In this document: one piece after another, positions 53,389-61,469 of the stretch
How positions within the stretch are numbered: position 1 is the first letter of the stretch
Layout of the letters: each line of letters starts with the position of its first letter
From: Sedimentitalea xiamensis
GTDB taxonomy: Bacteria > Pseudomonadota > Alphaproteobacteria > Rhodobacterales > Rhodobacteraceae
Reading direction: 5' to 3'
Length of the DNA stretch: 64,000 nt
Assembly: GCF_030164465.1 (NCBI RefSeq)
Contig: NZ_JASNJE010000005.1
Span: forward strand, 62,001-126,000
Notes under the pieces: generated by a model
Databases searched by the model: none
Told to the model about the DNA's origin: nothing
Seen by the model: the letters and a program-made list of their open reading frames with translations, nothing else
Made by a program: the position numbers and the translations under genes

Positions 53389-54090
53389 TCAGACCTCGAG
53401 CCATTCCTTGCGCACATCGTCGCGGGACCGAAGTTCTTCCGGCGTGCCTTCGAAGACCATCTGTCCATGCCCCATCACGTAGACCCGGTCGGCAATGTCC
53501 ATTGCGATGGCGAGCTTTTGCTCCACCAGCAATGTGGACACGCCACGGCTGGCGATCTCCTTCAGGAGTTCGCCGACCTTTTGCGTCATCTGCGGCGACA
53601 GCCCTTCGGTGGGTTCGTCGATCATGATGAAATCCGGGTCGCCCATCAGGGTCCGGCACATGGTCAGCATCTGCTGTTCGCCGCCGGACAGAACCGACGC
53701 TTCGACGTCCGCGCGATTGAGCAGATTCTCGAACAGATTGAACATGTCCTGCATCGACCAGCGCCCGGACCCGTCCTTCTGGCCGGGCTTGAGTCCCAGG
53801 ATCAGGTTCTGCCGCGTGGTCAGTCCCGGAAAGATGTCCCGGTTCTCAGGCACGTATCCGATGCCGAGGTTGGCGATCTCGAAGGCTTTCTTGCCGGCGA
53901 TGTCCTGCCCTTTGAAACGCACCGTTCCATGCGGTTCGACCTCGCCCATGATGGCCTTGCAGGTGGTCGACCGCCCGACCCCGTTGCGTCCCAGAAGCGC
54001 GACGATCTCGCCCTCTTCGATGGCGATGTTGACGCCCTGAAGAATATGGGACTTGCCGTAATAGGCGTGCAGATCCTGTACGTGCAGCAT
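53389..54090 (-). CDS. livF: Liv-type ABC transporter ATP-binding protein (LivF) with Arg in Walker A
   Basis: 233 residues from ATG 54090. ABC ATPase of LivF type: Q-loop GYVPENRDIFPGLT, signature VLSGGEQQMLTMCRTL, Walker B FIMIDEPTEGLSP, H-loop-equivalent STLLVEQKLAIA. Walker A reads GRNGVGRST: the usual phosphate-binding Lys is Arg40, encoded by CGG. The gene is otherwise intact. The start is 1 bp after the livG stop, with GGAGG inside the livG end. Last transporter gene of livK-H-M-G-F; catabolic genes follow after 114 bp. Confidence 0.9.
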   Translation of the reverse strand: MLHVQDLHAYYGKSHILQGVNIAIEEGEIVALLGRNGVGRSTTCKAIMGEVEPHGTVRFKGQDIAGKKAFEIANLGIGYVPENRDIFPGLTTRQNLILGLKPGQKDGSGRWSMQDMFNLFENLLNRADVEASVLSGGEQQMLTMCRTLMGDPDFIMIDEPTEGLSPQMTQKVGELLKEIASRGVSTLLVEQKLAIAMDIADRVYVMGHGQMVFEGTPEELRSRDDVRKEWLEV

Positions 54091-54091
54091 G

Positions 54092-54868
54092 TTAGTGTTC
54101 TGCCTCCAATGCGGCGCCAAGATAGGCTTCTTGCACCTTGGGGTTGGCGCGCACCTCTTCGGGGCGGCCGGTGGCAATGATCTCGCCATAAACCAGAACG
54201 GAAATGTAATCGGCGAGGCCGAACACCACGCCCATGTCATGTTCCACCATCACCAGCGTCTTGTCTTCGGTCACGGTGCGGATCAGTTCGACGATGTAAT
54301 CGGTTTCCGAATGGCTCATCCCGGCGGTGGGTTCATCCAGCATGATGACGTTGGCGCCGCCGGCGATCGTGATCCCGATTTCCAGCGCCCGCTGTTCCGC
54401 ATAGGACAAAACGCCGGCCGGCAGATCGCGCCGCGCGGTGAGGTTGATCTGCTCCAGGATGCTGTCGGCGGCATCCGTCAGATCCTGTGACCGGCTCACC
54501 ATGTTCCAAAAGGAATACCTGTAGCCCTTGGACCACAAGAGCGAGCAGCGGACGTTTTCGAAGACGCTCATCTTCGGGAAGATGTTGGTGATCTGGAACG
54601 ACCGGCTCAGTCCCATCCGGTTGATCTGGAACGGCGCCAATCCGGCCAGATCGCGGCCATGCAAACGCACCTTTCCCGAGGTCGGCGGGAAACGCCCCGT
54701 GATCAGGTTGAACAGCGTCGACTTGCCCGCGCCGTTCGGGCCGATGACCGCATGGCGTTCGCCCTTTCCGATCTTCAGGTTGACGCCGCGGATGATCTTT
54801 GCCTTGCCGAAACTCTTGTGCAGGTTCTCGATGGCCAGCGCGGGTGTCGAATTCGCAGAAGAGTTCAT
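54092..54868 (-). CDS. livG: Liv-type ABC transporter ATP-binding protein (LivG)
   Basis: 258-residue ABC ATPase. Walker A GPNGAGKST, Q-loop SRSFQITNIFPKMS, signature LSYAEQRALEIGITI (Ala-Glu variant of LSYGQQR), Walker B VIMLDEPTAGMS, H-loop VMVEHDMGVV. The C terminus (KVQEAYLGAA) is LivG-like. GGAGG lies 6 nt before the ATG; the start overlaps the livM stop by 4 bases. It keeps the canonical Walker lysine, so the LivG-LivF pair would have one standard and one Arg-substituted site. Confidence 0.92.
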   Translation of the reverse strand: MNSSANSTPALAIENLHKSFGKAKIIRGVNLKIGKGERHAVIGPNGAGKSTLFNLITGRFPPTSGKVRLHGRDLAGLAPFQINRMGLSRSFQITNIFPKMSVFENVRCSLLWSKGYRYSFWNMVSRSQDLTDAADSILEQINLTARRDLPAGVLSYAEQRALEIGITIAGGANVIMLDEPTAGMSHSETDYIVELIRTVTEDKTLVMVEHDMGVVFGLADYISVLVYGEIIATGRPEEVRANPKVQEAYLGAALEAEH

Positions 54869-56169
54869 GTGCGGCCTCCGGAGAAATTGTTGGCCTTGTG
54901 CCAGGCTTCCACGAGTCCGGGCACGTTCCGGCGCGTTATCCAGAATGCGGCTGCGGTGACGACGATCGCGATGATCCAGGGAAAGACGGCGTGACTGTCA
55001 AAGGTCGTCCAGAACAGCGTCATTTCATCTTCGCCGGTGGCGGCATGCCGGAAATGAAAGATCATTTCGACCAGCGCCGACAGGCCGAGGATCGTGATCA
55101 GGCCCGGTAACAGCGTCCTGATGTAGGGCAGGACCAGATGCCGCGCCTTGCCGAACTTGAAAGCCGGAACATGCATCATGATCAGTCCGGCAAGACCGCC
55201 CGGAAAGAACATGACCGTCGAAACGAAGAGCACCCCGGCATAGAAGGCCCAGAGATCGGTTTGCAGGCTCAGCACGGTCTGCACCAGCGTGAAGACGATG
55301 GCACCCAGGATCGGCCCGAAGAAGAACCCGACACCGCCGAGAAAGGTCACCAGAAGGATCACGCCGGAAGACGTCGTATTGAGGTTCTCTTCGGTCAGGA
55401 TCTCGTAGTTGATCGCAAAGAGCGCCCCGGCGATCCCGGCAAAAAAGCCGGAAAAGATGAAACTGTAAAACCGGACCCATCTCGCGGAATAGCCGAGGAA
55501 TTCGGCGCGTTCCGGGTTGTCCCGCACCGCATTGGCCATGCGCCCGATGGGCGTGCGTGAAAACAGATACATCAGGAGGGTCGAGATCATCAGCCAGGCG
55601 GAAATCAGGTAATAGACTTCGATCTGTTTCAGGAACTCGATGCCGAAGAACGGCAGGCTGTAGGTCCGGTCGCCCGAAATCCCTTCCTCGCCGCCAAAGA
55701 ACGCCACGATGATGATTGAAGAGGCGGCGATCAGTTCGCCCACACCGAGGCTGATCATGGCGAAAACAGTGCCCGCGCTGCGGGTGGAAAAGCTGCCGAC
55801 GATCATCGCCAGGCCCATTCCGAAGAGACCGCCAAAGATCGGCAGCAATGGCAATGGCAGCACGGCGAAGAACTCGGTCGCGTTCATGATGTGCATGCAG
55901 GCAAAGCCGCCGATACCAGAATAGACCGCATGGCCGAAGGACAGCATCCCCCCCTGCCCCAGCAGCATGTTGTAGGCCAGCGCAAAGACGATCGTGATCG
56001 CCATCTGGTTCATGATGGTGATGGCGGAATTGTTGGTGAAGATCATCGGCAAGACGATGAGAACCAAAGCCGCCACGATCCACGGAGTGGCGCTGATGGT
56101 CATGGATCCGGCGCGCATCCGCTGGGCGGGCTTGGTCGGATCGGTCGTTATCTGGTCTTGCTCGTTCAT
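54865..56169 (-). CDS. livM: Liv-type ABC transporter permease (LivM)
   Basis: 434-residue polytopic membrane protein from ATG 56169. LivM landmarks: AYNMLLGQGGMLSFGHAVYSG near residue 65 (as NMLLGQGGMLSFGHAVYSG), GTVFAMISLGVGELI, coupling region PIGRMANAVRDNPERAEFLG and FLGGVGFFFGPILGAIVF. An additional pair of hydrophobic segments at the C terminus (about 350-425) makes it longer than E. coli LivM's core. Overlaps livH and livG by 4 bases each, so the membrane and ATPase subunits are tightly coupled. Confidence 0.92.
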   Translation of the reverse strand: MNEQDQITTDPTKPAQRMRAGSMTISATPWIVAALVLIVLPMIFTNNSAITIMNQMAITIVFALAYNMLLGQGGMLSFGHAVYSGIGGFACMHIMNATEFFAVLPLPLLPIFGGLFGMGLAMIVGSFSTRSAGTVFAMISLGVGELIAASSIIIVAFFGGEEGISGDRTYSLPFFGIEFLKQIEVYYLISAWLMISTLLMYLFSRTPIGRMANAVRDNPERAEFLGYSARWVRFYSFIFSGFFAGIAGALFAINYEILTEENLNTTSSGVILLVTFLGGVGFFFGPILGAIVFTLVQTVLSLQTDLWAFYAGVLFVSTVMFFPGGLAGLIMMHVPAFKFGKARHLVLPYIRTLLPGLITILGLSALVEMIFHFRHAATGEDEMTLFWTTFDSHAVFPWIIAIVVTAAAFWITRRNVPGLVEAWHKANNFSGGRT

Positions 56170-57122
56170 GCGTCTCGTTTCCCAAGCAGGCCGTAGGGAC
56201 GGAAGATCAGGATCAGCACCATCAGGATATACGGCAGGATATCGGCAATCTGCGGGCTGGTGATCGTCCAAAGATCCCGGAAAATGTTGTCATCGAGGTA
56301 CTCCGGCGTCGAGATGCCGATGCCGTTCAGGATGTCTTCCATGCGGATGTTGTAGGATTTGGCGAATGTCGTGATCCAGCCGATCAGCAACGAGGCGACC
56401 AGCGCGCCCCAGAGCGACCCCAGCCCCCCGATCACGATGGTCACGAAAACGATGGACCCGAGCACGAAGGCCATGCCGGGGAACGTGCCAAGCACCGGCC
56501 CGGCGATCGCCCCGGCGACCCCGGCCAGGGCCGTGCCGACGCCGAAGACGCCCATGAAGATCAGCGGCACGTTGTGGCCAAGCGCCTCGACGGTTCGCGG
56601 ATAGCTCAACGCGGCCTGGATGATCATCCCGACGCGGGTCTTGGTCAGGACGAACAGCAGCCCGATGAAGATCGCCACCGAGATGAAGATCATGAAGATC
56701 TTGTAGGCGGGGATCGAGTTGCCGGCGATGGCGAAAGCGGTGAAATTCAGGACTTCGGGAATGTCGAAGGGCATCTGGTTCTTGCCCCAGATGAACTGCA
56801 CCAGTTCCTCGATCAGCAGGGCAAGGCCGAAGGTGAAGATCAGTTCCGGAACATGGCCGTATTGGTGGACCCGTCGCAACCCGTAGCGTTCAACCCCGGC
56901 GCCGGCGATCCCGACGATGATCGGCGCGACCAGAAGCCCCACCCAAAACCCCATGTATAGGCTGATCTGATAGGCGAAATAGGCGCCTAGCATGTAAAAG
57001 CTGGCATGGGCGAAGTTGAGCACGCCCATCATGGAAAAGATCAGGGTGAGGCCAGCGGACAGCATGAAAAGCAGCAGTCCCGTCACCAGCCCGTCGATCA
57101 GATTGACGAGTACGAGCTCCAT
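56166..57122 (-). CDS. livH: Liv-type ABC transporter permease (LivH)
   Basis: 318-residue polytopic membrane protein. LivH landmarks: MLSAGLTLIFSMMGVLNFAH at the N terminus, GLRRVHQYGHVPELIFTFG, coupling region YPRTVEALGHNVPLIF and IGGLGSLWGALVASLLIG. Strong GGAGGG ribosome site upstream. It follows livK after a perfect 12-bp hairpin and overlaps livM by 4 bases. The solute is unknown, but the catabolic chain downstream suggests a carboxylic acid or ester rather than an amino acid. Confidence 0.92.
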   Translation of the reverse strand: MELVLVNLIDGLVTGLLLFMLSAGLTLIFSMMGVLNFAHASFYMLGAYFAYQISLYMGFWVGLLVAPIIVGIAGAGVERYGLRRVHQYGHVPELIFTFGLALLIEELVQFIWGKNQMPFDIPEVLNFTAFAIAGNSIPAYKIFMIFISVAIFIGLLFVLTKTRVGMIIQAALSYPRTVEALGHNVPLIFMGVFGVGTALAGVAGAIAGPVLGTFPGMAFVLGSIVFVTIVIGGLGSLWGALVASLLIGWITTFAKSYNIRMEDILNGIGISTPEYLDDNIFRDLWTITSPQIADILPYILMVLILIFRPYGLLGKRDA

Positions 57123-57160
57123 CTGGCCCTCCGGTCAGTCATGTGATTATGCGAAAACGC

Positions 57161-57189
57161 CCGCTCCGGCCCGCGACGGGCCGGAGCGG
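57161..57189 (-). terminator. Stem-loop between livK and livH
   Basis: CCGCTCCGGCCC (57161-57172) and GGGCCGGAGCGG (57178-57189) form a perfect 12-bp stem around GCGAC, 10 bases after the livK stop on the minus strand; GCGTTTT follows in that direction. Confidence 0.8.
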
Positions 57190-57199
57190 AGTGACCGGG

Positions 57200-58444
57200 T
57201 TACGGCCGTTCCATTTTACAGGTGGTCGGGCTGTCCATCCCGGCCATTTCGATCGTGGATTCCGCCACGACGCCAAAGCCGGAATTGTCATAGTCGAATG
57301 TCACGCCTTCGTTCGTGTGCACCGCGATATGCATGTTCTGGATCGCCTGATGGTCCTGCGGCCGCATGTAGACCTTTGTGCCCCACATGCTGTCATATTC
57401 CATGCCTTCCAGTGCGGACGCGACCGCGACGACGTCCGTCGATGTCCCGGCGGCCTGGATGGCCTGCGCCAACATGCCGATCGTATTGGAAATGCGGGAC
57501 TGGTCCACGTTGCCATCCGGATACTTGGCCTTGTAAGCGGTGTAATAGGCAGCGGCTTCTTCGGTCGGCGGCGGGTTGATCTGGCCTTCGCTGATCAGAC
57601 GGATCGACCCTTTGCCACCTTCGCCGAACGCGGCCGTGATGCCGCTGCCGGCTGCATAGTAGGTGTAGATCGGGCCGGTGAAGCCGTTCTCGATGATCGA
57701 CTTGCCGAGACCCAGCATGTCGGCCCCCCAGTTGCCGGTGATCACGGCGTCGGTTTCGGCGCCCACGATCTTGCGGGCATAGGGGGTGAAGTCCTTGACC
57801 TTACCGATCGGGTGCAATTCGTTGCCGACGATCTGGATGTCCGGACGTTTCGCGGCTAGGTTGGCTTCCGCCGCCTCGGCGACTGCCTTGCCGAAGGAAT
57901 AATCCTGACCGATCACGTAGACGTTCTTGATGCCCTCGTTGGCCGCGATCACATCGGTCAGCGCATCCATCTTGATGTCCGCGTTGGCGTCAAAGCGGAA
58001 ATGCCAGAAATTGCACTTCTCGTTGGTCAACGCCGGATCGACCGCGGCATAGTTCAGGAACAGAACCCTGCTGTCGGGGTTGCGCTTGTTGTGCTTGTCG
58101 ACGGCTTCGGTCAGCGCATTGGCGACGCCGGAACTGTTGCCCTGCACGATGTAGCGAACGCCCTGGTCGATGGCGACCTGAAGCTGGATCAACGATTCCT
58201 TCGGGCTGATCTTGTTGTCAAAGCCGATGACCTCGAACATCTGACCGTCCAGAACGCCGCCCTTCGCGTTCACCAGGGTTTCGGCGGCAAACTCGAACTG
58301 ATGCAGGCCGTTGGTTCCGGTCGCCGCGAACGGACCCGAAAGCGGGTCGATGAAGGCGATCTTGATGTTCTCTGCAAAGGCCGTCGTAGAGCCGATGATG
58401 AGCGCCAGAGCCGTTGTGACGCCAAGCTGTTTTGTCTTCCGCAT
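57200..58444 (-). CDS. livK: Liv-type ABC transporter substrate-binding protein (LivK)
   Basis: 414 residues from ATG 58444 with a strong GGGAGG ribosome site. Sec signal peptide (1 to about 24, ending TTAFA). Mature start ENIKIAFIDPLSGPFAATG, then GQMFEVIGFDNKISPKESL, VQGNSSGVANALTEAV, YVIGQDYSFGKAVAEAAE and VITGNWGADMLGLGK, all type I binding-fold segments. The family branch is the one often found beside aromatic or acyl-CoA catabolism genes rather than the true LivJ/K. Two Cys residues. First gene of livKHMGF; its 495-bp upstream region should hold the operon promoter. Confidence 0.9.
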   Translation of the reverse strand: MRKTKQLGVTTALALIIGSTTAFAENIKIAFIDPLSGPFAATGTNGLHQFEFAAETLVNAKGGVLDGQMFEVIGFDNKISPKESLIQLQVAIDQGVRYIVQGNSSGVANALTEAVDKHNKRNPDSRVLFLNYAAVDPALTNEKCNFWHFRFDANADIKMDALTDVIAANEGIKNVYVIGQDYSFGKAVAEAAEANLAAKRPDIQIVGNELHPIGKVKDFTPYARKIVGAETDAVITGNWGADMLGLGKSIIENGFTGPIYTYYAAGSGITAAFGEGGKGSIRLISEGQINPPPTEEAAAYYTAYKAKYPDGNVDQSRISNTIGMLAQAIQAAGTSTDVVAVASALEGMEYDSMWGTKVYMRPQDHQAIQNMHIAVHTNEGVTFDYDNSGFGVVAESTIEMAGMDSPTTCKMERP

Positions 58445-58939
58445 GTGGTTTCCTCCCTTACACGCAACTCGACATGCCTGCGTGCATTTTTTATCGTCGA
58501 GCTTGCGCCAAAGCCTTGCATATCGACCGTCAATGTCAAGCGCAGAGGCGTTGGAAACCGTTCCGTCTTTTCCTGCGCCGCGACGGCTCCGGAACCCGGC
58601 ATTTGAGCGATAATCACGGTCCGAAAGAAAACACCGCTCCACGTCGAATTCCAGCTTCACGAATCTACATTAAAGTCATCAAGCAAGATATTGGTATCTT
58701 AAGTTATTTCGTGTTCATCACAAGCTTTCCAAATCGATCTGATGCGTCGTAGGCGGAACGAAACTGACCCTTTTTCAGGCGCTTTCGGTATGCTGGCCGC
58801 GCGGTTTTTCTTTGGGTCATACGTCCTGTTTTGACGGTCGGACCGAAGCAAAGACGTCGCGTTCAAACAGAGATTTGTTCCGCTGTGCAGAATTATGTTC
58901 CACCTGACAGCGAGTGATTCCCGTTGGCCGGCAGACTCG
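58445..58939. other. Intergenic region between livK and the IclR gene
   Basis: 495 bases with no gene-like frame; the stretch 58640-58745 is clearly AT-richer than surrounding DNA and probably contains the livK promoter. Three copies of a GGAAC-centred motif lie toward the IclR end (annotated separately). Confidence 0.6.
58753..58903. promoter_or_regulatory. Repeated GCGGAAC-type motifs, possible IclR-family sites
   Basis: GCGGAACGAAAC (58753-58764), its inverted near-copy GATTTGTTCCGC (58872-58883) and TATGTTCCAC (58894-58903) share a (G)GGAAC core. IclR regulators often bind GGAAC/GTTCC-type dyads, and an IclR gene is adjacent. Spacing between copies is irregular, so this is tentative. Confidence 0.3.
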
Positions 58940-59737
58940 CTAGGGACGCGAACTCAGCGTCCTGGCGGCGGCCAGCAGTTCCTTGGCGTAGTAACCTTCC
59001 AGCTGCTTCTTCTTGACGTGAAAGGACGGCCCACCGACGTTCAGCCCGTAGACCCGCGCACCGTTCAGGGAAATTACCGGAACCGCAATTCCGTTGACAT
59101 CCGCGCGCCAGTCCCCGTATCCGGTGCAATACCCGTGTTCTTCGTATTCCGCGGCGGCGCGGGCGTAACTGCTTTGCCGCCTGTCTTCCTCGTCGGGGTC
59201 TTCCCTTCGGCCCATTTCGAACGCATCGGCCCGTTCCTCTTCGGACATGCCGACCAGAATGGCCCGCCCGATGGCCGAAAAGAACAGCGGTAGCCTGGAT
59301 CCGACATGCATGCTCAGAGACACGTTTTCTCGCGAACGTTGAACCGCAATGTAAACGACATCAAGCCTGTGACGTTCCGCCAACGCGCAGGTGATGTAGG
59401 AATTCGGACCATCCCGCAGGTCGCGCATCACGGCCAGCGCCCGGTCGTTCATCTCCAGGGACGACAGGACGCCATAGCCCAGTTGCAGAACCCCGGCGCC
59501 AAGGCGATACATCCCGGTGTTCGGATCCGCCACGAGATAATCCAGAACGCAAAGCGTATGAGTCAGCCGCGACACGGTCGGTTTCGGCAGACCGGTGCGT
59601 TCCGCGATATCCGTATTGGTCAGCTCCGCCTCGCCGGGACGAAAACAGCGCAGGACATCCAGACCCCGCGCCAGAGCCGTGATGAAGTTCCGGTCCTTGG
59701 ATTCGTCGGGATCGTCCCTGAACACATCGTCGGACAT
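58940..59737 (-). CDS. IclR-family transcriptional regulator
   Basis: 265 residues. N-terminal winged helix-turn-helix (about 18-80: ALARGLDVLRCFRPGE, then LTNTDIAERTGLPKPTVSRL, THTLCVLDYL) and C-terminal IclR effector domain (about 95-260) with GSRLPLFFSAIGRAILVGM, YCTGYGDWRADVNGIAVPV, and a C-terminal helix. AAGGAGCG provides the ribosome site. It is the last gene after the kinase gene (42 bp gap) and precedes the livK operon region, so it is the obvious candidate regulator for the surrounding acyl-CoA catabolic genes. Confidence 0.92.
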   Translation of the reverse strand: MSDDVFRDDPDESKDRNFITALARGLDVLRCFRPGEAELTNTDIAERTGLPKPTVSRLTHTLCVLDYLVADPNTGMYRLGAGVLQLGYGVLSSLEMNDRALAVMRDLRDGPNSYITCALAERHRLDVVYIAVQRSRENVSLSMHVGSRLPLFFSAIGRAILVGMSEEERADAFEMGRREDPDEEDRRQSSYARAAAEYEEHGYCTGYGDWRADVNGIAVPVISLNGARVYGLNVGGPSFHVKKKQLEGYYAKELLAAARTLSSRP

Positions 59738-59779
59738 CAGGCCGCGCTCCTTGTGACCGGCACCATCATTCGGTTCTCC

Positions 59780-60808
59780 TCATCCTTTCAGCGCCTTGAG
59801 GCCGTTTTCGGCAAAGACCGGAACATATTGCCCGACCTTCATGGCGCGTTCCGGGTTGCTCGCGTTTCCATCCAGGGCGCGTTTCAGAACCCCCTGGATG
59901 ATCGCAGCCATTCTGAAGAAGCAGAAGGACAGGTAGTATCCGAAGTTGTCTATCCCCGGTAAACCCCTGCGTTCGCAATAGCTTGCGATGAATTCTTCAT
60001 CGCTTGGCAAGCCCAGGGCGGCGCGGTCGATACCCGCCAGCCCCCGGCCTTCACGGCCCGCCGGCATCTGCCATTGCATGATGACGGAGGCGAGATCGGC
60101 AAACGGGTGCCCGATGGTCGACAGTTCCCAGTCCAGAACCGCCAGGCAACGGATTCCGTCCTTCTGGAAGATCATGTTGTCGATGCGATAGTCCCCGTGC
60201 ACCAGGGTGCGCTGCCCGTCGTCATCCGGCATCCCGTCGACAAGCGCCCGCATCAATTCGTCCATCGCCGGGATCCGAGATGTTTCAGAGGCGCGGTACT
60301 GCTTGGACCAGCGCCCGACCTGGCGTTCGAAATAGTTTCCCGGCGGGCCATAGTCCGACAGGCCGACCGCGTCGATATCGACCATGTGCAGAGCCGCGAG
60401 AACCCGGTTCATGTCGCCGATCACCGCGGAGCGTTCCGGGTTGGAGAGATCGGGCATCGTCGGGTCGCTGAAGTTGCGCCCGTCGACGTGATCCATGATG
60501 TAGAACATGGAGCCGATGACGCTGTCATCATCGCAGAGCAGGTGCATTTTGGCGACAGGCACATCCGTGTCTGCGAGCGCCCTTTGAACCCGGAACTCCC
60601 GGTCTACCGCATGCGCGGATTTCAGGAGCGATCCCGGCGGCTTGCGCCGCAGCACATAGTTCTTCTTGGGTGTCATCAGCAGGAAGGTGGGGTTGGACTG
60701 CCCGCCCTCGAACTTGCGCGCGCTCAGCGGACCTTCGAAACCGGGAAGGTTGCCGGCGAGATAGGTGCCTACGGCCTCCAGATCGAGCGTTTGGGCGGTG
60801 TTCGTCAT
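59780..60808 (-). CDS. Aminoglycoside-phosphotransferase-fold kinase, ACAD10/11 type
   Basis: 342 residues. Protein-kinase-like APH fold: N-lobe FEGGQSNPTFLL (nucleotide loop) and YVLRRKPPG (ATP Lys region), hinge YIMDHVDGRNF, catalytic loop VHGDYRIDNMIF (Asp and Asn), and metal motif LDWELSTIGHPFADLA. This is the sequence type fused to ACAD in vertebrate ACAD10/ACAD11 and free-standing as LvaA-like kinases, where it phosphorylates the 4-hydroxyl of 4-hydroxyacyl-CoA. The matching dehydrogenase is at 43690-45000. In a minus-strand unit after a histidine phosphatase gene (9 bp). Confidence 0.9.
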   Translation of the reverse strand: MTNTAQTLDLEAVGTYLAGNLPGFEGPLSARKFEGGQSNPTFLLMTPKKNYVLRRKPPGSLLKSAHAVDREFRVQRALADTDVPVAKMHLLCDDDSVIGSMFYIMDHVDGRNFSDPTMPDLSNPERSAVIGDMNRVLAALHMVDIDAVGLSDYGPPGNYFERQVGRWSKQYRASETSRIPAMDELMRALVDGMPDDDGQRTLVHGDYRIDNMIFQKDGIRCLAVLDWELSTIGHPFADLASVIMQWQMPAGREGRGLAGIDRAALGLPSDEEFIASYCERRGLPGIDNFGYYLSFCFFRMAAIIQGVLKRALDGNASNPERAMKVGQYVPVFAENGLKALKG

Positions 60809-60817
60809 GTCCTGTCC

Positions 60818-61468
60818 TCAGCTAAAAGTCAGCAGCTTCGCGGTTTCCTGCGTGGAAAAATGCGGTGTCGCATTGAATTCATGCAGAAAAAACGCTTCTC
60901 GGGAAAAGAAGAACCGTGTCCAGGACGTGTTCTTGACCTGGAGGTTCAGCGCGATCATCTGCTCGGGCGGGGCACCGAGACTCCGGGAAACGAGTTGCCC
61001 GATCGGACCTCCGGAACTGATCACCAGCACCCGGCGCGCGTCGGTCTGCGTCGCGAAAAGCCGCGCCGCGTCCACCCGGTCCACGAAGGCTTTCCAGCTT
61101 TCACGCGCGCTGGCCAGACCGCCGCCCTGCCAGTCGAGGATGGTTTCGCGCAGGGTCCGGAAATGCGTTTTGCGGTCGTGGCGCACCGGATCGGGCACCT
61201 GCCCGCCGAACCGTGTGTTCAGCAGATCGTGGAAATCGTATTCGTTGAGGCCGGGATGGGTGTCCGGGCTATCGGTAAACCCCATGGACCGCAGTGTCTC
61301 CTGCTGGCGCTTCAACGTGCCCGTCACCAGCCGGTCGGGCATCCAGCCGGCGTCGCGCAGCGCCTGCCCGGCCAGTTCGGACTGGCGGTGCCCCAGGTCC
61401 GACAAACGGTCGTAATCGTCTTCGCCGAAACTGGCCTGCGCGTGGCGTATGACAAGAAGCTCAGCCAT
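60818..61468 (-). CDS. Histidine-phosphatase-superfamily protein lacking the second catalytic His
   Basis: 216 residues. The N terminus has VIRHAQASFG: Arg8 and His9 match the RHG active-site motif (RHA here), and GLNEYDFHDLL supplies the expected acidic residue. The second histidine, normally in SHGG, is Ser152 (VISSGGPIGQL). TLKRQQETL is the usual substrate-phosphate arginine helix. It starts 1 bp before the end of the nitronate-monooxygenase gene region and 9 bp ahead of the kinase gene, so kinase and phosphatase-like protein are made together. Whether it is active is open. Confidence 0.87.
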   Translation of the reverse strand: MAELLVIRHAQASFGEDDYDRLSDLGHRQSELAGQALRDAGWMPDRLVTGTLKRQQETLRSMGFTDSPDTHPGLNEYDFHDLLNTRFGGQVPDPVRHDRKTHFRTLRETILDWQGGGLASARESWKAFVDRVDAARLFATQTDARRVLVISSGGPIGQLVSRSLGAPPEQMIALNLQVKNTSWTRFFFSREAFFLHEFNATPHFSTQETAKLLTFS

Positions 61469-61469
61469 G

